Assembly: GCA_947488235.1 (NCBI GenBank)
Contig: CANLAQ010000003.1
Coordinates: 1 to 64,000, forward strand
Length of the DNA stretch: 64,000 nucleotides
Direction: 5' to 3'
From: Flavobacteriales bacterium
GTDB taxonomy: Bacteria; Bacteroidota; Bacteroidia; Flavobacteriales_D; Crocinitomicaceae
The notes beneath the pieces were generated by a model. It ran no database searches. It was given only the letters and a program-made list of their open reading frames with translations, and was not told the DNA's origin. This document shows, one piece after another, positions 26,002 through 35,700 of the stretch. The stretch's first letter is position 1, and each line of letters starts with the position of its first letter. A program made the translations under genes and the position numbers.

Positions 26002-26751
26002 ATGAACGAACTCGAACTAAAAGAATTCCTAGATTATAAAGCTGAACAATACGAATCAGCTGATTTTATCGAATCCGATCCTATACAAATTCCACATCAA
26101 TTTAATTCAAAAGCAGACATTGAGATCAGTGCCTTTTTTGTTGCGATGTTGGCCTGGGGAAATCGTAAAAGCATTATTAAAAGTGGTGAAAAACTAGTTG
26201 AAATTATGGGAAACACCCCTCATGACTACATCATGAATTATGATAAAAATACCCACTTAAAATTTGCACATCGAACATTTAATGGAACCGATTTAGATTT
26301 TTTCTTCCGTAGCCTGCATCAAATTTATAAAGAATCAGATTTAGAGGCTTGCTTTAAAGGAGATGAGCATTCAAGTTTAATGAGCAACATTAGTGGATTT
26401 CGTGAAATTTTCTTTTCGACGGAACATGAATACAGAAGTGAAAAACACATCTCAAATCCGTTAAAGAATTCTGCTTGTAAAAGACTTGTAATGTATTTAA
26501 GGTGGATGGTTAGAGACAGTAAGAAAGGCGTCGATTTTGGAATTTGGAACAACATAAAACCAGCTCAACTATACATTCCACTAGACATTCACACCGGAAA
26601 TATCTCCAGAAAATTAGGGATATTATCCCGCAGTCAAAGCGATTGGAAAGCGAGTGAAGAACTCATCAATTATTGTCGAAAACTAGACCCGGAAGATCCC
26701 GCGAAATACGATTTCGCCTTGTTCGGATTAGGTGCTTTTGAGAATTTTTAG
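26002..26751 (+). CDS. TIGR02757 family protein (DUF2400)
   Basis: 249 residues. LKEFLDYKAEQYESADFIESDPIQIPHQF, AMLAWGNRKSI, CKRLVMYLRWMVR and PLDIHTGNISRKLGIL are typical of TIGR02757/DUF2400. The family has an HhH-GPD-like helical character suggestive of DNA repair, but no function is established to my knowledge. It follows the ATPase gene by 5 bases and ends the menB operon. One base separates its stop from that of the convergent membrane protein gene. Confidence 0.85.
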   Translation: MNELELKEFLDYKAEQYESADFIESDPIQIPHQFNSKADIEISAFFVAMLAWGNRKSIIKSGEKLVEIMGNTPHDYIMNYDKNTHLKFAHRTFNGTDLDFFFRSLHQIYKESDLEACFKGDEHSSLMSNISGFREIFFSTEHEYRSEKHISNPLKNSACKRLVMYLRWMVRDSKKGVDFGIWNNIKPAQLYIPLDIHTGNISRKLGILSRSQSDWKASEELINYCRKLDPEDPAKYDFALFGLGAFENF

Positions 26752-26752
26752 A

Positions 26753-27433
26753 CTAAAACAGATATTGTTTATCTATTAATATTTGTTTAACCACATTGGA
26801 AACTGAGTCTTGCAATGGCACTTTAATTTTTTGATCATTAATTTCTTCGCAATTTACATACTGATATTTATTATTTTTCCAGGTAAACAAACAATGATAA
26901 AAATATTTCTGACGGTCATAGCGTTCGAAGAAACGAATTACAATATCATCATAAGCGCTATTGGTCTTTCTTCTCTCAATGATATATCCAATAAACCCAT
27001 TGACCTTAATTAATTTTTTGTTTTGTCTTTCAAAGACCACCAACCTGCGCGTTGGAAAAGCATTCACTCCAGACCTAATCAACAACATAAAACCACTTTT
27101 TAATGGGGTACTATTTTTCAAGGTAAAAAACCTAAAAAAGCGTGGTGAACAAGCAGGGACATCCAAATTATTTTCCACTACATTCATCGTATCACATATA
27201 CCAATCTCTTGCAATAAACCTCTTTCTGTACCTTCTGTAAATCGATTAAGACTATAATCCGTTGATATCTCCTTATGCTCTTTAGGGGCACTGTCTTTCG
27301 GCTGATTAGTGTCAGGTGTAGTGTTTTCTTTAGGAGTTAAAATAACAACTAAGGCTACTAATATTAAACTCAAGAGAAGAATAATCCCTCTTCTTCTGCG
27401 GATTTTTTTATTGTTTTCTTCTGTTGATTTCAT
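26753..27433 (-). CDS. Single-pass membrane-anchored protein, unknown
   Basis: 226 residues. A basic N-terminus (KKIRRRR) and one membrane helix at about 16-34 are followed by a Pro/Thr/Lys-rich linker and a soluble domain of about 160 residues with two cysteines (CDTMN, PACSPRF) and a later FYHCLFTWKNNKYQYVNCEE. The domain is probably periplasmic. I do not recognise it. It is 9 bases downstream of the HMG-CoA lyase gene start region on the other side of a convergent pair. Confidence 0.55.
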   Translation of the reverse strand: MKSTEENNKKIRRRRGIILLLSLILVALVVILTPKENTTPDTNQPKDSAPKEHKEISTDYSLNRFTEGTERGLLQEIGICDTMNVVENNLDVPACSPRFFRFFTLKNSTPLKSGFMLLIRSGVNAFPTRRLVVFERQNKKLIKVNGFIGYIIERRKTNSAYDDIVIRFFERYDRQKYFYHCLFTWKNNKYQYVNCEEINDQKIKVPLQDSVSNVVKQILIDKQYLF

Positions 27434-27442
27434 ACAAATGAA

Positions 27443-28300
27443 TTATTTAAAAAAAATACTTGCTGCGTTTGATGCCTTTTCGAACGCCTCTAAGTTAAGA
27501 TGATTTTCCAAATTGTTCTTAGACAACCAAGCGGTGAATTCTTCGGTATCCAAATTCCCAGTCAAATCATCCTGAGCCATTGGACAGCCCCCCATTCCTT
27601 TAAAAGCTGTATCAAATCTGCGACATCCTGCAGCATAAGCTGCTGTCAATAGTGGCGCCGCTGAACCAGGAAGCATGTGAAAATGAGCCCCTAATTCAAC
27701 TTGAGGCAGCTCAGCGGATAAAGAAGTAAATAGATGCTTTACTTTATCTGGATTCGCACATCCAATCGTGTCTGAAAGTGCCAGTATTTCAACACCTAGT
27801 TCATTTACCAAACGATCAGACCAATGTAACGCGATTTCGGGACTCCAAGCTTCTCCATAAGGATTTCCAAAACCCATAGAGAGATAAACTACTAAGTTCT
27901 TACCTTTTTTATGAACCAAATCTTGTACTTTTTCCAGTGATTGGAATGTTTCTAACAAGGAAGCATTAGTATTGCGCAATTGAAATTGCTCAGAGATTGA
28001 AAATGGATATCCCAAAAAGTCAATTTGCTGAAATTCCAGAGCCTCCTCTGCCCCTCTTAAGTTAGCAATTATAGCCAATAGCTTAGTGGTCGAACTTGTA
28101 TTCAATCCATTCAAGACTTCAGCAGTATCGCGCATTTGAGGAATAGACTTAGGAGAAACAAAACTTCCAAAATCAAGTGTGTCAAAACCACAATCTAATA
28201 AGGTATTGATATATGCAATCTTGTCTTTTGTTGGAATGAATACATCAATTCCCTGCATAGCATCTCTCGGACATTCAATAATTTTTAGTGCCTTACTCAT
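27443..28300 (-). CDS. Hydroxymethylglutaryl-CoA lyase
   Basis: 285 residues of the HMGL-like TIM barrel. ECPRDAMQG is the active-site arginine motif, [11 protein letters not shown] carries metal histidines, and the mobile loop [19 protein letters not shown] holds the catalytic cysteine. It splits HMG-CoA to acetyl-CoA and acetoacetate in leucine catabolism, which fits the branched-chain E1 gene elsewhere in the window. Its start overlaps the pyrD stop by 4 bases (ATGA), so the two are cotranscribed although not related in pathway. Confidence 0.92.
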   Translation of the reverse strand: MSKALKIIECPRDAMQGIDVFIPTKDKIAYINTLLDCGFDTLDFGSFVSPKSIPQMRDTAEVLNGLNTSSTTKLLAIIANLRGAEEALEFQQIDFLGYPFSISEQFQLRNTNASLLETFQSLEKVQDLVHKKGKNLVVYLSMGFGNPYGEAWSPEIALHWSDRLVNELGVEILALSDTIGCANPDKVKHLFTSLSAELPQVELGAHFHMLPGSAAPLLTAAYAAGCRRFDTAFKGMGGCPMAQDDLTGNLDTEEFTAWLSKNNLENHLNLEAFEKASNAASIFFK

Positions 28301-29337
28301 TTCGAATGCTCTATTATTGCCCTATTAATTTTTGCAATTAAGGCTGGTCCTTCATAAATGAAACCCGTATAGATCTGAAGTAATTGAGCGCCTGCTTCCA
28401 ACTTCTCAAGTGCATCTTCAACGGAATGAATTCCACCTACACCAATAATTGGAAAAGAACCATTTGAATGCTTGTGCAAATAACGAATAACTTCAGTGGA
28501 TCTGTGAGCCAGTGGTTTTCCTGAAAGCCCACCCGCACCCATATTATCTACACTTTCTTTTTTTGCTTTCAATCCACCACGATCAATGGTAGTATTTGTC
28601 GCAACCAAACCGTCTAACTTCGTTTCTTGCATGATTTCAATAATGTCATCTAACTGGGAATCACTTAAGTCGGGCGCAATTTTTAATAGAATTGGTCGAT
28701 GAATTTCAAACTGCGCATTAACTTTCATCACGGCATTAAGTAATTCTTTCAAAGGTTCTTTTTCTTGAAGCGCTCTTAAATTAGGTGTATTGGGCGACGA
28801 AACATTTACCACAAAGTAATCTACGAATGGATGTAAGGCATTTAAGGCTATGATATAATCCTCGATTGCATGTTCATTAGGCGTAATTTTATTTTTACCT
28901 ATGTTTCCACCAATGATCAATCCATCACTTTTCTTTCTATTTTTTAAGTTTTTAATTACCTCCTCTACTCCTTTATTGTTGAATCCCATTCGATTGATAA
29001 TCGCTTCGTCTTCAATTAATCTAAATAATCTAGGCTGATCATTTCCAGGTTGCCCTAGTGGAGTAACCGTACCAATTTCAATAAAACCGAAACCGCACAA
29101 GCCCATTTGTTGATAATGTTCTGCATTTTTATCAAATCCAGCTGCTAAACCAATAGGATTTTTGAAGGTTAAACCAAAAACATTACGGGTTAATTTAGGA
29201 TTTTCTACACAAAATAATTTTCTAAAAAACCAATTGGAAAATGGTAGATATAGAGCAAAGTGAAGCAGATTGGTTGTAAAAGAATGTGCAGTTTCTGCGG
29301 ATAGTTGAAAAACAAAAAATCTAAAGAAACGATACAT
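28297..29337 (-). CDS. pyrD: Dihydroorotate dehydrogenase (quinone), class 2
   Basis: 346 residues. The N-terminal amphipathic helices ([20 protein letters not shown]) are the membrane-binding region of class 2 enzymes. [52 protein letters not shown] with the active-site serine and [27 protein letters not shown] bind FMN and substrate. It oxidises dihydroorotate to orotate and passes electrons to menaquinone. It sits 30 bases from the DUF6089 gene and overlaps HMG-CoA lyase. Confidence 0.96.
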   Translation of the reverse strand: MYRFFRFFVFQLSAETAHSFTTNLLHFALYLPFSNWFFRKLFCVENPKLTRNVFGLTFKNPIGLAAGFDKNAEHYQQMGLCGFGFIEIGTVTPLGQPGNDQPRLFRLIEDEAIINRMGFNNKGVEEVIKNLKNRKKSDGLIIGGNIGKNKITPNEHAIEDYIIALNALHPFVDYFVVNVSSPNTPNLRALQEKEPLKELLNAVMKVNAQFEIHRPILLKIAPDLSDSQLDDIIEIMQETKLDGLVATNTTIDRGGLKAKKESVDNMGAGGLSGKPLAHRSTEVIRYLHKHSNGSFPIIGVGGIHSVEDALEKLEAGAQLLQIYTGFIYEGPALIAKINRAIIEHSK

Positions 29338-29367
29338 AAATAAACGCTGACGCGTACTAATATTTAA

Positions 29368-30282
29368 TTAAACCTTATACTTAGAAGAAGAAGCTTCTAT
29401 TTTTTTACGCTGTTTTCCGTAATCTTTGTAAGTGATATTTCTAGTGATGATAATATTCAAATGATAATAAGCATCATTTTGTTTAGAATCTCCCCTTTGA
29501 GAACCAGGTACAAAACCAGTATTACCGTTAGATCTATCTGCTAAATCAATTGCCATCTGAGAGGATAATTGAGAAGTTGAAATGTAATTTGTACTTACAT
29601 CGTCAATATAATCAGAGAAAGTCTTTACATAAGAAACTTCCATTCCAATTCTCCACATATTGGAAATTCCAACTCTAAATCCTAGTCCAGCAGGAACGGT
29701 TAATGAAAAAGGCTTGTAATTTACTCCTTCAGTCTTTAAAGGGCGTAAGGCAACCCAGTCACCATTATATTCAGCTTTTGGATTAAAATAACTAAAACCA
29801 ATTCCACCAAAGATATAGGCTTGAATAGCTTTGTTTTTAAGATTTGCTGCACCTGGAAGATTATAACCTGGACTGAACTGTTCTTTGGAGAAAAGAATTA
29901 ATTCTAATTTCTGCTGTACTTCAAAAACGCCACTTTTAAAACTTAAATTTCTTGCATTTCGAACAGACTCTTGAGAATATTTGTCATCACCTTTCAAAGT
30001 AAAGAAGCTCAAACTAGAAGAAGTAGATAACATAGGGTGAAATCTGTAACGGAAGCCGATCAAACCGGAGATTCCTGTAGATGCCCAATCAATATCTTTA
30101 GGACTATAATCAATTCCGTAGGTTGCGCCACCGCCTAAATCACCATTGAATTGGGTTGCCCCTATTCCAAATTGAAGTTCTTTTTTGTTAAGTGACCAAT
30201 TCTTTTGAGAATTAAAATTAACATGCTGAGAGTAACTGGTAGCCGAGCATAAAAGAATGAAAAGTAGACTTAAAATTTTCAT
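29368..30282 (-). CDS. DUF6089/PorG-like outer membrane protein
   Basis: 304 residues with a signal peptide (MKILSLLFILLCSATSYSQ). ELQFGIGATQFNGDLGG, GLIGFRYRFHPMLS, the loop LKGDDKYSQESVRNARNLSFKS and the YIFGGIGFSYFNPKA stretch match the DUF6089 barrel family, which includes PorG-type components associated with the T9SS. The conserved RNLSFKS motif supports this. A TAACTTCG -7-like box lies upstream on the minus strand. The exact link to secretion is inference from family and from other T9SS genes in the window. Confidence 0.75.
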   Translation of the reverse strand: MKILSLLFILLCSATSYSQHVNFNSQKNWSLNKKELQFGIGATQFNGDLGGGATYGIDYSPKDIDWASTGISGLIGFRYRFHPMLSTSSSLSFFTLKGDDKYSQESVRNARNLSFKSGVFEVQQKLELILFSKEQFSPGYNLPGAANLKNKAIQAYIFGGIGFSYFNPKAEYNGDWVALRPLKTEGVNYKPFSLTVPAGLGFRVGISNMWRIGMEVSYVKTFSDYIDDVSTNYISTSQLSSQMAIDLADRSNGNTGFVPGSQRGDSKQNDAYYHLNIIITRNITYKDYGKQRKKIEASSSKYKV

Positions 30283-30382
30283 AGCAATATATATTTATCC
30301 ACTGCGAAGTTAAGTAAATTATTTATAATTATCGACGGAATAAATAGAAGTTCTATATTAAATAATAATGATCAAAGTATAT

Positions 30383-30565
30383 TTATTTCATAAGCAGTAT
30401 TAGAGTTGCAGCAATAAAGACGGAAGAAAGGCCAACAGCCCCATAGAACCAGGGACTGAGCCAGACTTTCTTCTTTGGCAATTGATTTAAAATATGATTA
30501 AAATCTCTTCTAGAATTTATCTCTTCCGATGACAAACTAGGGCGATCGACATAAATTTTTATCAT
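30383..30565 (-). CDS. Small single-TM protein paired with an ECF sigma factor
   Basis: 60 residues. The first about 38 are polar and presumably cytoplasmic, followed by one membrane helix (about 40-58). It starts 5 bases after the stop of the sigma factor gene, the usual place of an anti-sigma factor, but is much shorter than standard ones and lacks a ZAS zinc motif or FecR-like domain. It could be a minimal anti-sigma tether. I do not recognise the sequence. Confidence 0.6.
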   Translation of the reverse strand: MIKIYVDRPSLSSEEINSRRDFNHILNQLPKKKVWLSPWFYGAVGLSSVFIAATLILLMK

Positions 30566-30570
30566 GGTGT

Positions 30571-31143
30571 TTATTTTAATTTATTAAAAATATCTTTTAA
30601 TTTAACTAATGCTCTAAAGGTCTTTACTTTAGTGTTGTTTTCTGTTAATCCAATGATTTCACCTATTTCTCGAAAAGATCTTTTCTCAAAGAAACGCATT
30701 TCAATTAATTGTAATTGATTGTCTTTTAATAAAGGTAATGCCTTCAGCAACTTCGCCTTATTTTCTTCAGAATACACTTCAGTAAAATCTTCCACTAATT
30801 GCGCTACTTGAATACTGTCAATATTTACTGTTCTCTTGGCTTTGCTGTCGCGGAAAGACTGATACAATTCACTTTTTGCAATTCTAAATAACCAAGAAGA
30901 AAAAGGAACACCTCTAAATTCATATCTCTGAATATTGGTCAAAGCTTTTATAAAAACACAAGAGGTAATATCAAATGCTGCTTCTTCCTCATCCACTCTT
31001 TTAATTACATACCTAAAAATTGCTTCATGGTATTTTTTATAAAGTGGAGCGAAATGAGCAGGGTTCAACTTCGCCTTTTCGATAATTTGCAGTTCCTCTG
31101 CTAAGAGAAAACTGCTTTGGTAGTACATCGCGTTCGTCTTCAT
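30571..31143 (-). CDS. ECF-type RNA polymerase sigma factor
   Basis: 190 residues. Region 2 lies at about 30-100 (LYKKYHEAIFRYVIKRVDEEEAAFDITSCVFIKAL ... SWLFRIAKSELYQSFRDSKAKR) and region 4 at about 130-188 (LLKDNQLQLIEMRFFEKRSFREIGEIIGLTENNTKVKTFRALVKLK), a helix-turn-helix for -35 binding. There is no sigma 1.1 or region 3. It is followed at 5 bases by a 60-aa membrane protein. The nearby genes are nearly all envelope proteins, which hints at an envelope-stress or secretion regulon. A second ATG at 31128 is also possible as start. Confidence 0.88.
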   Translation of the reverse strand: MKTNAMYYQSSFLLAEELQIIEKAKLNPAHFAPLYKKYHEAIFRYVIKRVDEEEAAFDITSCVFIKALTNIQRYEFRGVPFSSWLFRIAKSELYQSFRDSKAKRTVNIDSIQVAQLVEDFTEVYSEENKAKLLKALPLLKDNQLQLIEMRFFEKRSFREIGEIIGLTENNTKVKTFRALVKLKDIFNKLK

Positions 31144-31251
31144 AATGCTTAGTTTTATTTTCTAGTTTAATTGGAGAAATTTAAAGGCTTGCAGTCCTTA
31201 TATTTTCATAACGCAGAACATAAAAAAAAGTAACAAAGAAAATTACAAAAA

Positions 31252-33339
31252 TTACAAAGTGATCCGCAATTGAAGAATTAGATCAGTCTTTTTACTACCC
31301 TGAATCCCTTCTGTACCGGAGGAAATAGCGTTTTTATTATTATATAAAAATATTCCATAACGCAACCATAAATCACAATGGCGCAAAAAAGAATACCTGA
31401 CCAAGACATACGCCCTACTTCCTTGATAATAATAAGCAGGAACTGCAAAAGCATAAAGCGCTGTATTTTCAAAGGAATAAATCCGTGTGTCGTATCCATC
31501 TGTATCAAATAGAGCATAGCGCAAAGCGAAATCTAGTGGAAAACTTTTTGGTTTGTACAATAAATCCTGAGTAAAGAGCATCCCTTTTTGCTTTCCTGAA
31601 CTGGCTCTTTCAACATGCACCATCTCAATACGAGTTTTAAAGGTAAAGGCCTCGTTTATTATATAAGACAAATTAAACCTAAAATTCCTTTGCAATACCG
31701 CTTCAATTGGAGTGATATTTCCTGTATAATCGCGGCTATTTTTCTCTCGTAGTTGTTGTCTATACCTGAAGTAAATTTCTAAAACTTTATTGGGTTTGTA
31801 AACAGGCTGGATCAAAAATTCATGTCCTTGAGATGGTGCGTCTACTCCATACTTTAGCCAAGGAAATCGAAATATATCAATGTATGCATTCATTGAGATT
31901 GCAGAGGTAAACTTTAATTTTGTCCCAACATACAAGCCATTTTCATTTTGCGTATTGCTACCTTCAGAAAAACCAGCATTATAAAAAGTCTGATAATCTT
32001 TTTGATAATTCCTATATAGGATTCCAATACTCGCTCGAGGGTCCAATGCAATTAATGCTCCATGAACCATTGCCCAACCAGAATTAGCTGAGGTAATCTG
32101 TTGATTGTAAATTTTCGATACCTCGCCAAAAACATTTAAATTTTTAAAACTATAGGAGTAATCACCACTAATAGAGACTTGTTGCGTTCCACGAAAATCA
32201 AATTGATTATAAATTTGAACATCTTTATTGTAAACTTTATCATATCCTTGGTAGATCGCTGCCACTCCAGTTTTAAAAGTACCCGAGGTATATTTAACAT
32301 GGGCTCCTGCTATTCGTTCTTGCAATCCATTCATCTTAGCGATTTCGCGATTGGTTCGGTGTAAACCTGAAAGATCAATAGTTGATATAAATTCTAGGTC
32401 ATCATAAGTTGAATCAGCAATGGAACTGGCATCAATTTTCTTTTGTGATATAAAAGCTAATAAACCAAAATTCTTATATCCTAAATCAATCGCGGAACCA
32501 CGCAAAAATCTCGATTCGTCTACTGAGGTGTAGGCTCTAATTGGAATTGCAGTTCTTTTCATCGTGGCGATGTCAGCCGTTTTACCAAAAGCATAACTAG
32601 ACCAAAGATTTAATCCTTGACCTATTTGAAGTTGATAATCACCGATTACCGCTGACTTTAAATATTTTCCACCTTTAAAAAATGCGTGCGCTGAATAAAA
32701 ATCAAATCCATTTTTTTGAGTACCTCTAAAAAATTGTTCTCCTGGATCTTTTTCGGCGGTAAGTCCAACACTTATATTTGATTTATAGGTATATCGAAAT
32801 CTTGTGTAATACCGATCACTATTTCCATGATAATAATTATTAGAGGTAGCAGCAAGTGAATCTGGCACTTTAAGATAACCTGCTTTTTGTTCAACAGTGG
32901 GCTGATACCTTGTATAAAGTTCAAACTTCCCTTCCTTCATTGCCTCTTTTAAAGTGATGTGCAAATTATCGAGCCGATCATCAACCTTAATAAAGGGAAG
33001 CGCCAATTGAACGGTGTTTAAATCCCAGTATTCAAATCCCTGTAATTCGTATATTGATATTAATTTTCCAAACAGTTTTCGATGAACAATTAACTCATTT
33101 ATCTGAATTCCACTAAGCAATCCTAGCGCCTCAAGTTCTTCACCATTGGTTGAATTTAGATTGATTGGATGCTCATAATAGTAATTCAACTGTTCTAAAT
33201 AATTCGTTAAATCGACGGATTCTGATTGCAATTGCTCCGTAATAAATTCAATTCTTTGTTGGATAATATCACTTTTAACTTGTGCAAACGCCCCAGCTTG
33301 AACGCATAGCAATAAGCCTAAAAATACTAGAGACTTCAA
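31252..33339 (-). CDS. Helix-hairpin-helix plus outer membrane barrel protein (TTG start)
   Basis: 695 residues. A signal peptide (MKSLVFLGLLLCVQAGAFAQ) is followed by a ComEA-like helix-hairpin-helix region (about 55-120: INLNSTNGEELEALGLLSGIQINELIVHR) and then a long beta-strand-rich region consistent with a barrel of 16 or more strands ending KTDLILQLRITL. This architecture is common in Bacteroidota but unexplained. The only start in frame after the upstream stop is TTG at 33339, one base after that stop, so initiation is probably coupled to the upstream gene. The HhH region is not evidence for DNA uptake here. Confidence 0.75.
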   Translation of the reverse strand: MKSLVFLGLLLCVQAGAFAQVKSDIIQQRIEFITEQLQSESVDLTNYLEQLNYYYEHPINLNSTNGEELEALGLLSGIQINELIVHRKLFGKLISIYELQGFEYWDLNTVQLALPFIKVDDRLDNLHITLKEAMKEGKFELYTRYQPTVEQKAGYLKVPDSLAATSNNYYHGNSDRYYTRFRYTYKSNISVGLTAEKDPGEQFFRGTQKNGFDFYSAHAFFKGGKYLKSAVIGDYQLQIGQGLNLWSSYAFGKTADIATMKRTAIPIRAYTSVDESRFLRGSAIDLGYKNFGLLAFISQKKIDASSIADSTYDDLEFISTIDLSGLHRTNREIAKMNGLQERIAGAHVKYTSGTFKTGVAAIYQGYDKVYNKDVQIYNQFDFRGTQQVSISGDYSYSFKNLNVFGEVSKIYNQQITSANSGWAMVHGALIALDPRASIGILYRNYQKDYQTFYNAGFSEGSNTQNENGLYVGTKLKFTSAISMNAYIDIFRFPWLKYGVDAPSQGHEFLIQPVYKPNKVLEIYFRYRQQLREKNSRDYTGNITPIEAVLQRNFRFNLSYIINEAFTFKTRIEMVHVERASSGKQKGMLFTQDLLYKPKSFPLDFALRYALFDTDGYDTRIYSFENTALYAFAVPAYYYQGSRAYVLVRYSFLRHCDLWLRYGIFLYNNKNAISSGTEGIQGSKKTDLILQLRITL

Positions 33340-33340
33340 A

Positions 33341-34222
33341 CTAATTTTTCATTTGATAGGTGAAGGAAAAATGAGGCGACCACCCTAAAGTCTGATGATA
33401 AGAGGAGCCGAAATCCAGATTATACTGAGATTTAAATTTATATCCAAATCCTGCGCTAAGCTCAATCGGCTGGGTAGCAATGCCTCCACGCAAGAACACT
33501 TTTGACATAGGTGCATATTCTAAAGCTGCCTTTATTCTAAGAGGGTATTCTATATTTTTTTCTACCTCAGCAAGTACCATCACTTTTTCTGAGAGTTTAT
33601 AATAGGTTCCGAAACGAATTAGGGTTGTCAAGCGATCTTCTGAATAAGATGAAAGTAACGATCGACCTATATTAAATATACTACATCCTATTTTCCAATT
33701 CTTATTAATCATAGCTTGTAATCCTACCTCTGCCGTAAGTGATTGTTTCATTCCATAGGCATCTGTTAAGCGCAATTGATGATAATTTAATTGAACACCC
33801 ATTGATAGAAATTCAGAAAGAAATAAACTGTAACCAAGTCCAATTCGATTGGTTCTAAAGTTCTTAAATCCATAACTTTGAATTCCAGTCGAAATGACAC
33901 CAACTTTTAATGGGAGCGCAACTACCAGACCCTGTGATTGCAATTCCTTTAACAAAAATCGATTTTCATAAGATATTCCGCAACTCCACTTTTTCAAGGC
34001 AGTTAAATTGGCAGGATTGTGGTGATAAGCCCAAACATCCTCAAGAGCAACACTAGCATTTGCGAGCGAATTGGACCTTGCTCCTACTGGTGTCCATCCT
34101 TGAGCGCATACCACTTGTCCGATAAATAAAGACAGTAATAGTGGAAATAGACCCGTTCTTTTTTTAAATTCCAAACGAGTGGGACTATTTTTTGATATTA
34201 GAGAAAATCCTTTCAGCATCAT
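33341..34222 (-). CDS. PorV/PorQ-like outer membrane protein
   Basis: 293 residues. A long basic n-region precedes the hydrophobic signal (about 24-41: GLFPLLLSLFIGQVVCAQ). The mature N-terminus GWTPVGARSNSLANASVALEDVWAYHHNPANLTALK is the GARxxSLA...NPA motif of FadL-fold PorV/PorQ-type proteins, some of which shuttle T9SS substrates. It is shorter than PorV. Two ATG codons in a row (34222, 34219) can serve as start. It leads the operon with the HhH barrel protein. A 14-bp palindrome (GTAAAATATTTTAC) lies directly upstream. Confidence 0.65.
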   Translation of the reverse strand: MMLKGFSLISKNSPTRLEFKKRTGLFPLLLSLFIGQVVCAQGWTPVGARSNSLANASVALEDVWAYHHNPANLTALKKWSCGISYENRFLLKELQSQGLVVALPLKVGVISTGIQSYGFKNFRTNRIGLGYSLFLSEFLSMGVQLNYHQLRLTDAYGMKQSLTAEVGLQAMINKNWKIGCSIFNIGRSLLSSYSEDRLTTLIRFGTYYKLSEKVMVLAEVEKNIEYPLRIKAALEYAPMSKVFLRGGIATQPIELSAGFGYKFKSQYNLDFGSSYHQTLGWSPHFSFTYQMKN

Positions 34223-34386
34223 AATCTGTAAAATATTTTACGGTTATGCTTATTGTAGAAAGAAAGTGAATTATGTCGCAATTTAAATTTGTTTGAATTT
34301 GAACAACTAAATTAAAATTTTATTCCTTTTTATGGTAAAATATCTTCAAAACTCCCTAAAAAAATCAACCTTATAAGCAAGTGTCG

Positions 34387-34394
34387 TATATTTG
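34387..34394 (+). promoter_or_regulatory. -7 box (TATATTTG) for mutA-mutB
   Basis: TATATTTG fully matches TAnnTTTG and ends 20 bases before the mutA ATG at 34414. No TTG lies at the usual -33 distance. Confidence 0.6.
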
Positions 34395-34413
34395 AATTAT
34401 TAAAAATGAAGGA

Positions 34414-35700
34414 ATGACAGCTAGCGCAGATTTGGAGGATGATCTAAAGACTGAAAGATGGAAAGCAAAAGTTTTGAGTGAAATCGAGAAGAGTAAAGGC
34501 GATTACCAAGCATTCAATCCAATTGAGGAACTTTCTTACGAAATTGAAGACAATGTGACACGCATCCATCCTGTTGTTGATTTTGCCCAGCCAAGAAATG
34601 ATAATAATTGGAAAAATTGTTTCATTTGTAAAGCTGAAGAAGAAAAACAAACCAATAAAAAAATTCTAACTGCCTTAATGGATGGCGCAGAAGTAATCCA
34701 AATTCTTGTTACAAATCCTAAGACTCAATGGGATTTATTATTGGAAGCGATTGAATTTAAATATATCGAAACCTTTATTTGCCTTAGAAATTTAGAAACA
34801 CTTCATTCTTTTTGTCAATGGTACAAGCAAGAGGAAAACACAAAAGCTTGTATCGATTTATTTGACTTTAAAGAAGCGGAATTCGAAGAAGTTTTTACGC
34901 TTCTTAAAAATGTTCCATCAATTTTTCAAATCAATGGCTTTGACTTTCAGCAATGTGGAGCGAATGCAAGGCAAGAAATTGGAATAATATTAAGTCAAAC
35001 CAATGAACTTCTATTATTACAGAAATCTTTCGGAATTGAAATCCCTATTCGAATTGAAGTAGGAATTGGATCTGATTTTATGATCGAAATTGCTAAACTC
35101 CGCAGCCTTAAATATCTTGTCAATAGAATTTTGAATGACCACGGTCGTAAAGAGGATGATGTGCAATTCAATGCCAAAATTGGTTGGACCAATAAGTCGC
35201 TTTCAGATTTACATACCAATCAACTTAGACAAAGCACAGAAGCGCTAGCAGCAGTAATGGCAGGAGTTGATTACTTAAGCATTCAGGCTTATGATAATTT
35301 AAGCACTTCTGGTTCAAGTATTCTTTCGCAGCGTATGGCGATAAATATTTCTCACCTACTGAAAGAAGAGGTTCAGATTCGTTTCATCAACAATCCTTTC
35401 AACAATAGTTTCGCTATAGAAAATCTATCTCATAAACTGGCTGCATTAGGATGGCAAACATTCCAAGAGCTTGATGGCTATGCTACTTGGTTGAATACAG
35501 AAAAACTAGATAAGATTAAAGCCTTAATTCATCCTGTCAGAGCGTTAAAAGTCAAATCATTTAAAGAAAATAAGATTCAACTCATTGGGGTAAATATTTT
35601 TAAAAATCCAAAAGAAGATCAAAAAGAATGGGAAGTAGAAGGTTTATTTCTTGAAATGGAAAAATTACGATTTGATAAAATTGAGCGCCATGAGAATTGA
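34414..35700 (+). CDS. mutA: Methylmalonyl-CoA mutase, small (beta) subunit
   Basis: 428 residues. The sequence follows the mutase barrel but lacks most B12-binding and substrate residues, as expected for the non-catalytic subunit: [62 protein letters not shown] and [22 protein letters not shown]. It pairs with mutB, whose ATG lies inside its last codons (11-base overlap). Together they interconvert succinyl-CoA and methylmalonyl-CoA in propionate and odd-chain or branched-chain amino acid catabolism. Confidence 0.93.
   Translation: MTASADLEDDLKTERWKAKVLSEIEKSKGDYQAFNPIEELSYEIEDNVTRIHPVVDFAQPRNDNNWKNCFICKAEEEKQTNKKILTALMDGAEVIQILVTNPKTQWDLLLEAIEFKYIETFICLRNLETLHSFCQWYKQEENTKACIDLFDFKEAEFEEVFTLLKNVPSIFQINGFDFQQCGANARQEIGIILSQTNELLLLQKSFGIEIPIRIEVGIGSDFMIEIAKLRSLKYLVNRILNDHGRKEDDVQFNAKIGWTNKSLSDLHTNQLRQSTEALAAVMAGVDYLSIQAYDNLSTSGSSILSQRMAINISHLLKEEVQIRFINNPFNNSFAIENLSHKLAALGWQTFQELDGYATWLNTEKLDKIKALIHPVRALKVKSFKENKIQLIGVNIFKNPKEDQKEWEVEGLFLEMEKLRFDKIERHEN

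Noticed and set aside
31252-33339. HhH protein as a ComEA-type DNA uptake receptor
   Set aside because: The HhH region is only a short part of a large outer membrane barrel and no competence genes are nearby.
34228-34241. Perfect palindrome GTAAAATATTTTAC before the PorV-like gene as an operator
   Set aside because: In such AT-rich DNA a 14-bp A/T palindrome is easily chance, and no second copy was found.
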